NCBI RefSeq assembly: GCF_030269925.1
Contig: NC_085128.1
Span: 10,976,501 to 11,040,500, forward strand
Source: Bombyx mori
Taxonomy: Eukaryota > Arthropoda > Insecta > Lepidoptera > Bombycidae
Direction of reading: 5' to 3'
Length of the DNA stretch: 64,000 nt
This document shows positions 13,401 to 22,400 of this stretch, one piece after another. A program made the position numbers and the translations under genes. How positions within the stretch are numbered: position 1 is the stretch's first letter; each line of letters starts with the position of its first letter. Below the pieces are notes generated by a model. It was not told the DNA's origin and ran no database searches. It was given only the letters and a program-made list of their open reading frames with translations.

Positions 13401-16400
13401 AGCTCAGGAGGCTCAAACCTGACGACGTTGCTAACACGAACCCTAGCAAGAGCCGTGCCTCGCAGAATCTACCACCGGATCGGAAACGCGACCCACTGAG
13501 AAGATCCGGCGAGAAACTCAGTGGGCTGTGTCTGAGGGTTAATTTACTCGTCGAGCCCTTCGTCGCAATCACCGGTCATCGTTCTCTTCGAACGATGACC
13601 GGTGGTTGAGGTACCTAAAAGCACCGTTAGCGGATCGGGAGGATCCGATATGACGTGTTTGGGGCGACGTCGACTGCTTTCCATTCTATCTGCAGGATCG
13701 GGAATGTAGTTACCGGCGGCCACGATGAGAGGGTTCTCGTGTCATGCCGCTTTATCGAAGTGGCTATAGTGCCATATTATAGCAGCCTATACTTAGCCAA
13801 TAATATATAGTACAGTACAATGTGAACGTGTCCATAACAATGTATGGTGTGCGATATTGTTGTGCTATGAGCTATGTAGCTATGTACTATATGCTATTAT
13901 ATTATAGCGTAGTCGAAAGCGGCTTTAGCGAATTGACGGTTGAAGACCTTGTGAATTACGTCACGCCATTTTCCCTCTCTGCAGTAACTTCTAGTTTTTT
14001 TTTTGATAATCAGCAAACAAATGTGCTAAGCTTAAAGCTACCCCAATATAAACTATATCGTTGATTGTTTTAAACTTTCGCTGCTATCAACGTTAAATAC
14101 ACGATCACTTGTTGGGTTCTTACTATGGTTATGCGAGTATATTGTCGAAATGAGTCATCGAGTTCCAGTGGTAACGTCCAAAACAAAACGGATTAGGTAG
14201 AGGGTAGATTTTTTTTTCTTAACATCGTACCCGCCGTCTTTAGTCTGGCCATAGTCAAGTAGCATAAAACGCGGAAATCGTGATAAGAACCCAATAAATA
14301 TAATATATCACTGATTAAGTATTTACCGCTTTGTTTTGCCTACGGTACTCCGCATTGATGCTCGTTCATACCTGGAACATTTACGGCGTGGACGAGCGTT
14401 CGTCAGATAAGTTTACTGCATTTCAAGCTTTGAAACGATTTCCATTTTATGTTGTTGCACAGGACGCTAGGCTAAATTTGATATATTATAAACGTTACCA
14501 CTGTGTGATGTATGTCCTTGGAAATTTCGATGTTCGTGAACTAATCGGCGGCGATTGAAGTCTAAGACGTCTTCCAGGATAAACTAAATGAACACTGTGC
14601 TATATGTTACAGACGTGGCCCGCGTTGTTAACGCTCCGATATTCCACGTGAACGGTGACAATCCTGAGGCTGTAATGCACGTTTGTAACGTGGCTGCCGA
14701 ATGGAGAGCCACGTTCCACAAGGACGTTGTCATTGACATCGTCAGCTACAGGAGAAACGGACACAACGAAGTTGACGAGCCGATGTTCACTCAGCCCCTC
14801 ATGTACCAGAAGATTCGTAAGACCAAACCAGGCGAGTAATGTTCAAATAAGCTTTTTCTTTTTTTTTTGTTGAAATAATACTCCGAAATAAAATAACAGC
14901 TTAATGCAAAGAGGAAAAGCAAAAGAAATTATTTGCAAAAAAAAAACACTTATATAAAGCAGAGACAGTGGCGTCACGCGTGGTCATATTGCGAACCATT
15001 TTGACATTATAGATAAGATGAAATTCTTTATAGTCCTCCAAAATTTTTGATGGGTATTTTCGATCTTAGGCTATTTGATGATTTTGTGATAATTATTGTA
15101 ATAGATATTGTCTTGACTTGAAGGGAAAGGTCAATAATGAATAGACATACTATTTTCGGTATAATTCCGCGTTTATACATACATTTTACAACATCAAACT
15201 GGATTGACGAATTGAATATCGATGCGTAGTGACTTTAGAAGCTACTATAAAATAAATAAAAACGTGTGGCACTCGGGAAATGCCGCGGTGTAGCTATTGC
15301 ATAGCATTTTTTATCAACTTATGCAATTATAATTAGACAATGATAATTTAATATTAAAACAATAATAAAACAAGTCCACGCTATATTAAACATTAATAAA
15401 AGCAAAACTTTAACTGTCCTCTTCACATTCAAAAACTAGAACGCGCGAGATGGGCAGACTTTTCATGATGCGCATGCAGTGTGACGTCACGCCACGCGCT
15501 TATTCACAAACACTACACAAGCGCAACGTGTGAATGTGTTGAACGCGAGCTACATGGTAGGCGGAGTGAGGGGTGTAAGGTTTTTTCCGTTACGGAATTT
15601 CATGATTCGGTCGCCCCGCTCAAGGCCCGCGATAAAAGCTATGCAATAGCTTAATAATAAAATCATAAATTTGTAGTATTGGAGAAATACGCGGACCAGT
15701 TGATCGCGGAAGGAGTCGTCACAGCTGAGGAGGTTAAAGACGTGAAGGACAAATACGAAAAGATCTGCGAGGACGCGTACAACCAAGCCAAACAGGAGAC
15801 CCACATCAAATACAAGGACTGGCTCGACTCGCCCTGGTCGGGCTTCTTCGAGGGGAAGGACCCCCTAAAGGTTAGTTTCGACTATAAATCTTTAGTATTT
15901 CTGTGAGCGGGAAATTACTGTTTTATTTTTTATTGCATAGACGGGTGGACGAGTTCACAGCCCATTTGGTGTGAGCCCACCGAAGTGGTTACCGGAGCCC
16001 ATAAACGTCGCCACCACCCTGGAGATATGAGTTCTAAGGTCACAGTATAGTTACAACGGCTGCCCCACCCTTTAAACCGAAACGCATTACTGCTTCACGG
16101 CTGAAATAGGCAGGGTGGTGGTACCTACCCTTGCGGACTTACAAGACGTCCTACCACTAGTAAAAAATCGGCGTATATCGACGGGAGAAAGCAGAAATAT
16201 CGTAACTTGCATTTTGGGCTAAATCATTTTTTACCATATTGTGTTATATAAATCGTTCTAGTGTAAAGTTTGGCTGTTCAAGTTACGACATTTCTGCTTT
16301 CTTCCGCAGATATACTTTTTGTTATTTAATTGATCAGATAGTGTTTTTTTTTTGAATGAAGTTCTTCAGTGCGATTTGGGGTAGGAGTTTTTTTTTATTT

Positions 16401-19400
16401 TATTATTTCTTAGATGGGTAGATGAGCTCACAGCCCTCCTGATGTTAAGTGGTTACTGGAGCCCATAGACATCTATAACGTAAATGAGTCACCTACCCTG
16501 AGACAAGTTCTAAGAACTCAGTATAGTTAACTAGTAATAGTATGGTAAGAATGAATTTCCATTTGTTTTTGTCAGATGTCGGCCACCGGTGTAGTGGAGG
16601 AGACCCTCGTGCACATCGGGCGTCGGTTCTCATCCCCCCCTCCCAACGCCGCGGAGTTCGAGATCCACAAGGGGCTGCTTCGTATCCTGAAGTCGCGCAT
16701 GGAGATGGTCGACAACCGTACAGTGGACTGGGCGCTCGCGGAGGCGATGGCCTACGGATCTCTGCTCAAGGAGGGCATCCACGTGCGTCTCTCTGGTGAA
16801 GATGTTGAGCGAGGCACATTCTCTCACAGGTACCTTTTTGATACGAAACCGGTACTTATATGCATACACGTCCTTACGGATCCATCAGATCCAATAACCC
16901 GGCATTAGACACCTTTAGCTCTAACACTGGGAGTAGGGACCCCGGGGCAACCTAACTTAAAGATCAGCCCGCTGAGTTTCTCGCCGGATCTTTTTTTTTT
17001 ATAGTTTAGGTGGATGGACGAGCTCAAAGCCCACCTGGTGTTAAAGGGTTACTGGAGCCCATAGACATCTATAACATAAATGCGCCACCCACCTTGAGAT
17101 ATAAGTTCTTCTCAACGGGTCGCGATTCCGATCCGGTAGTAGATTCATTCGCAAAGCAGCTCTCTTGAGTTTTTAGGTCTCTTTTGGAGGCGCTCGGGCT
17201 GTGCCTTTGCTCGCCCACCTGTACTGGTAAAATTGTAAAGGCCTCTGGGCCACCAGTAATCTCTCAAACATAAAAAAAATATATTATAATATGAATTAAT
17301 GTATGAGTAAATATACAATATAGATGATAATGTTTCCTGAAACGCCAATAGGCTATACTGCCCCAATCAGAACATTATATTTATTTTCCAAGTCAAATAT
17401 GATTTTTTATATTCTGGTTAATATTTCGTCAAGCCGAAATAACATATTGCAATGTAAAAATAAACGTGAGTTATAAAACTCGAAATGTGTAATTAAAAGC
17501 ATCGATACGATTATTGGGTAGCGAGTATTTCTTACATAGCTTATTTGTTATATCAGTGAATCTATTTGATGTACACATTACTTTGAATTTATTTGTGTGC
17601 AAAAGTTCTTTGGATCGTACAAGAGAGCTATCATTTAAATAAAACTAGTAATTACTATATACATATAAACTGTACATAAACTCAAATGACATTTTAAATT
17701 TCGGACTTTTTGGCGGGAACGTGAGGTTGAAGTTGTGTGATTTGTTTTAATTTGTCTATCTAATGTTTCTTCAGGTTTAAATGTGTAATAACGGTGGTTT
17801 ATTAACTGTTTAGTATCTGTGAAAGTGCACAAATGTGGGAAAATCAAACACAGCCGCTGAACGTAACTTCTCGGGATCCTCCAAACAGTCCACTAAAAGG
17901 TCTCAGTAAATGACCACCATTTTACTGAGATTATATTTCATACCATATCATCTCATCTCATTTCATTTCAATTCACTTCATGTTATCATTTTTTATAAAA
18001 GTAAGAATATAAATTATAATAAGACTTGACCTAAATGTCTTATTTACCAGGACATAAAATCCCTTTAAAAAATATTTTAAATTTCGTCTCAGCTTATGTA
18101 AATTTTTTAATTTCAAAATTGAGAAAAATACCATGTTTGGATTAGAATCTTAACGAATGATATATTTTGACAGACATCACGTGCTCCACCACCAGAAGGT
18201 CGACAAGGCCACTTACTGCGCCTTGGCACATCTGTACCCCGACCAGGCTCCCTACACTGTGTGCAACAGCTCACTGTCTGAGTATGGTAAGGAAATTCTG
18301 AACTATGATACAATACGAAGCAATATGATACAATATCTTTGTACTATCAATATATTATATACATCTTTTATATATAAAAACCTAATTGTAGGTTTAAGTC
18401 TAAAAAATATCTCTGTTCTAAATTATATCATCTTTTGGTTAGTGTATCCTTTGATTGCCTTTTTTGGGTCTCAGTTTGTAAGTCTCAGATTTAGATCTTT
18501 CAAACTTGTCCGGATCATGTGTTCTATCGAGTGACATTTTTGTTTATCAATCTTTAAAAGAGTGGTTTCTTCTATTATAATAGTTTCGCTATTACCTTTA
18601 TTTATTTATTTAACATGTATGCATAGTATTCATATGATTGTATATTGTCAAATTTTTTATTCAGGTGTCCTGGGTTTCGAGGTCGGCTACTCCGTAACGA
18701 ACCCGAACGCCCTGGTGCTGTGGGAGGCCCAGTTCGGAGACTTCAACAACGTGGCCCAGTGCATCATCGACCAGTTCATCTCCAGCGGACAGGCCAAGTG
18801 GGTGCGCCAGTCCGGGATTGTACTGCTGCAGCCTCACGGCATGGAGGGGATGGTATGTATTTCATTTCAGTTTTGCTCTAAGCCAGGGGTGCAACTTTGT
18901 TAATCAATGGGTCAATTTAATTTTTAAATTTTTTTTGACTGGCCGCACATTGTTAACTCTTATTAATAATTTACGAAACTTTATCTATATATATAAAAAT
19001 AAATTGCTGTTTGTTAGTCTCGCTAAAACTCGAGAACGGCTGGACCGATTTGGTTAATTTTGGTCTTAAATTATTTGTGGAAGTCCAGAGAAGGTTTAAA
19101 AGGTAGATAAATATGAAAATGTTCGGAAATAAATAAAAATAACAATTTTGTTTTTCCTTTGATGTGTCCCCCGTCGGGCGGATTCCTTTTGTTTGTATTA
19201 AGTTTATTTTATACAAAAGTTTAGGCCTTTTATTTATCGATTGAGGCACTACGATGTCTGCCGGGTCAGCTAGTTTATAATAAATATTAGAATAAAAAAA
19301 TGTACAAAAAGTTATTTCATATACTAATGTAAGATAAAAACAAACAAGAAAAGAACAGAAAAACGAACAGAAACGAGAAAGTCGATAAAATAAATTCAAT

Positions 19401-22400
19401 TTGAGTAATGCTTGGCGGGCCGCGTGGTGCTCATCCTTGCTTTAAGCAGTTACTTTTCTTTAACTATTCGTTGGCTAGAAATGTGGTTAAGAATTAGCGA
19501 TAGACGTGGTTTTTCAATTTGGCTTTTGTTGTCTTCACCAGGGCCCCGAGCACTCCTCGGCTCGTTTGGAGAGGTTCTTGCAGATGTGCTCCGACGACCC
19601 GGACTACATGCCCCCGGAAAGCCCCGACTATGAAGGTACAGCGGAGAGGCATTTCCAATATATATATATATATGTACTCTTTTAGTAACGTTTTTGACAG
19701 TCCATTCAGCATTAATACGATCTTTTATTTCACTAAATTAATATTGAGAGAGAAAAGCAATTTGGTATAAGCGACATTTTTGCAATAATACAGGAGAGCC
19801 ATTTTAAATGGAAAAACTTGGAAACGATATCATAAGAAAAAAAAAACTTCCTCACAACTTACAAAGACAAATGTCGCGTATTAAGCGAAATTTTGCTTTA
19901 ACCAAATAGCGTTTTACACTTCGATATATCTAAACGACAATATCGAAGGATCGCCTATACAGGAAGAGGAGCAGGAGGCGGGCTTTTACCCACACGTAGC
20001 TAATTGTTCCGAGATTGTAGTTTATAGGTCCATGAATATATTTTAATTTAATAATTTTTATTAATTTATTAAGTTAATAAGCGATAGTTTCGATTATAGA
20101 TAAAACGAATAGCTTAAAAATTGTCTTAATAGCTAACCAAATTATTGTTTCTCAACAACAGTGCGTCAGCTTCACGACTGCAACTGGATCGTAGCGAACT
20201 GTTCGACTCCGGCGTCGTATTTCCACATTCTGCGTCGCCAGATCGCTCTGCCCTTCCGGAAGCCGCTCATCTTGATGACGCCCAAGTCTCTGCTGCGTCA
20301 TCCCGAATGTAAATCCTCCTTTGACGACATGAAGGAGGGAACCAATTTCAAGAGGTAATAAATTCATAAATTTTCGGTTGCTTTATAAAGAACTAGCGAC
20401 CCGCCCTCGCTTCGCTTCGGAAACTGTAATTTATTCCACTATTTAATGGATGGTTATTATACATATAAACCTTCCTCTTCAATCACTCTATCTATTAAAA
20501 AAAACCACATCAAAATCCGTTGCGTAGTTTTAAAGATTTAAGCATACATAGGGATATAGGGACAGAGAAAGCGACTTTGTTTTATACTATGTAGTGATGA
20601 TGATAGAAGCCAAGTGCACATAAAAGTTTTGATTTTGTAGGCCCTTAAAATGACACAGTTTTTATTAACTTGTTTTTTATTGCCTAAATAGGTGGACGAG
20701 CTGATAGCCCGTTTGGTGTTAAGTGGCAATCGGAACCTATAGACAGACACCTACAACGTAAATACCACGAAAAATCTTGAGACATGAATTCTCAGTCTTA
20801 CTTTGTACAGAACAATAGCTGCTTCACCCTTCAAACAGAAACGCATTACTTTGCTTTGCGGCAAAAACAGGCAACTCACAGAATGCCTTACCACCAGTAG
20901 TTACCACACCACTACATACAATGCCAAATACTGTACTGTGGGTACAAACTGTGCAATAATGTGTTAAAAAACCTTGTAGTACTACTACTAAGAAAATTTC
21001 TGGTGCTCCAAATTGAATATCACGAGTTTTTTATGTGTGCAAAAATCAGAAAAACCTAAATAAAGAACGTTTAGGACTCAGCGTATGTAACAGAAGTTTA
21101 ACTTCCCTGACGATAGAAAAATGAGCAAATTACTTCGCGTCAGAAAATAGAAAATTTGAAATGTTAATTTTAAATTAACGATAACTTTAAATCCTTCGTA
21201 GAATTATGTGCTACTAATGCTTCTTACAATGTATCTTAAAATTATTAACCTTATGCAAACTCATACAGAGTGATCCCCGAAGAAGGTCCAGCCTCCGAGA
21301 ACCCTCAGAATGTACGCAAACTCGCATTCTGTTCCGGACGCGTCTACTACGATCTACTCAAACAGAGACGCGACAAGGGACTCGAAAAGGACATTGCTAT
21401 TGCTAGGTACGCAACATTAGCAAAAATCTTTATATTTATATAATTATACTGTACGTGTGTACACTGAACTCCTCCTAAACGGTTGGACCGATTTGAATGA
21501 ACTTCTTTGTGAGCGTTTGGGTGGCACCCTGGATGCTTAAATTCACAAATCAGCCCGGCAGATGGCGCCGCAGTCGGTGTTTAGGTTATTTATCTATACT
21601 GCAACTAAACGGCTGGATCGACTTGAATGAAATTTTCGTGTATGCATTCATTCATTCTTTACGTTCCTTTTGTGTATGCAGGACAACGTCTGTCGAGTCC
21701 GCTATTTAGTGGTTAATTGTAAATTATTGTGTGAAGTAATTACAATTTAAAAGTTAAAGTCACAGATCACTTGACAGATAATGAGTATAGTTGATGGTTG
21801 ACAGATAATGAGTATAGTTGATAGTTAACAGATAATGAGTATAGTTGATCGTTGACAGATAATGAGTATAGTTGATGGTTGACAGATAATGAGTATAGTT
21901 GATGGTTGATAGATAATTAGTATGGTTGATAGTTGACAGATAATGAGTATAGTTGATGGTTGACAGATAATGAGTATAGTTGATCGTTGACAGATAATGA
22001 GTATGGTTGATGGTGATAATTGTGTGATGCAAGGTCCGCAATCGCATTCAACTTGATCTGTTTGTAGACTCGAGCAGATCTCTCCGTTCCCGTACGACCA
22101 GGTGAAGGCCGAGATCGCGAAGTACCCGAACGCTCAGCTCGTGTGGAGCCAGGAGGAGCACAAGAACATGGGCTCGTGGAGCTACATCGAGCCGCGCTTC
22201 CGCACCCTCCTGCAGAACCAGAAGCAGATTAGGTGAGACCTACGTTTTTGCGCGTGCGGAACTGCTTTATTTCCTTGATACTCACTTCGATAAAGCGGCA
22301 CGACACGAGAATCCTCTCATCGTGGCCGCCGGTAACTACATTCCCGATCCTGCGGACATAATGGAAAGCAGTCGACGTCGCCCAAAACACGTCATCTCGG

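Noticed and set aside
16542..16799. 85-codon frame overlapping the 16576 Ogdh exon
   Set aside because: Out-of-frame shadow of a GC-rich exon; the true frame matches the E1 family throughout.
18645..18881. 78-codon frame overlapping the 18665 Ogdh exon
   Set aside because: Shadow frame of the exon encoding [14 protein letters not shown].
21425..21700. Helitron-like phrases (AACGGTTGGACCGATTTGAATG, repeated in altered form)
   Set aside because: The phrases resemble Helitron interiors but neither a TC start nor a CTAG end could be placed, so no boundaries are claimed.
21760..22047. 95-codon - strand frame with repeated HYLSTINYT, and a CRISPR-like look
   Set aside because: The 27-bp minisatellite has a unit divisible by three, so it stays open by chance; the units are contiguous without unique spacers.
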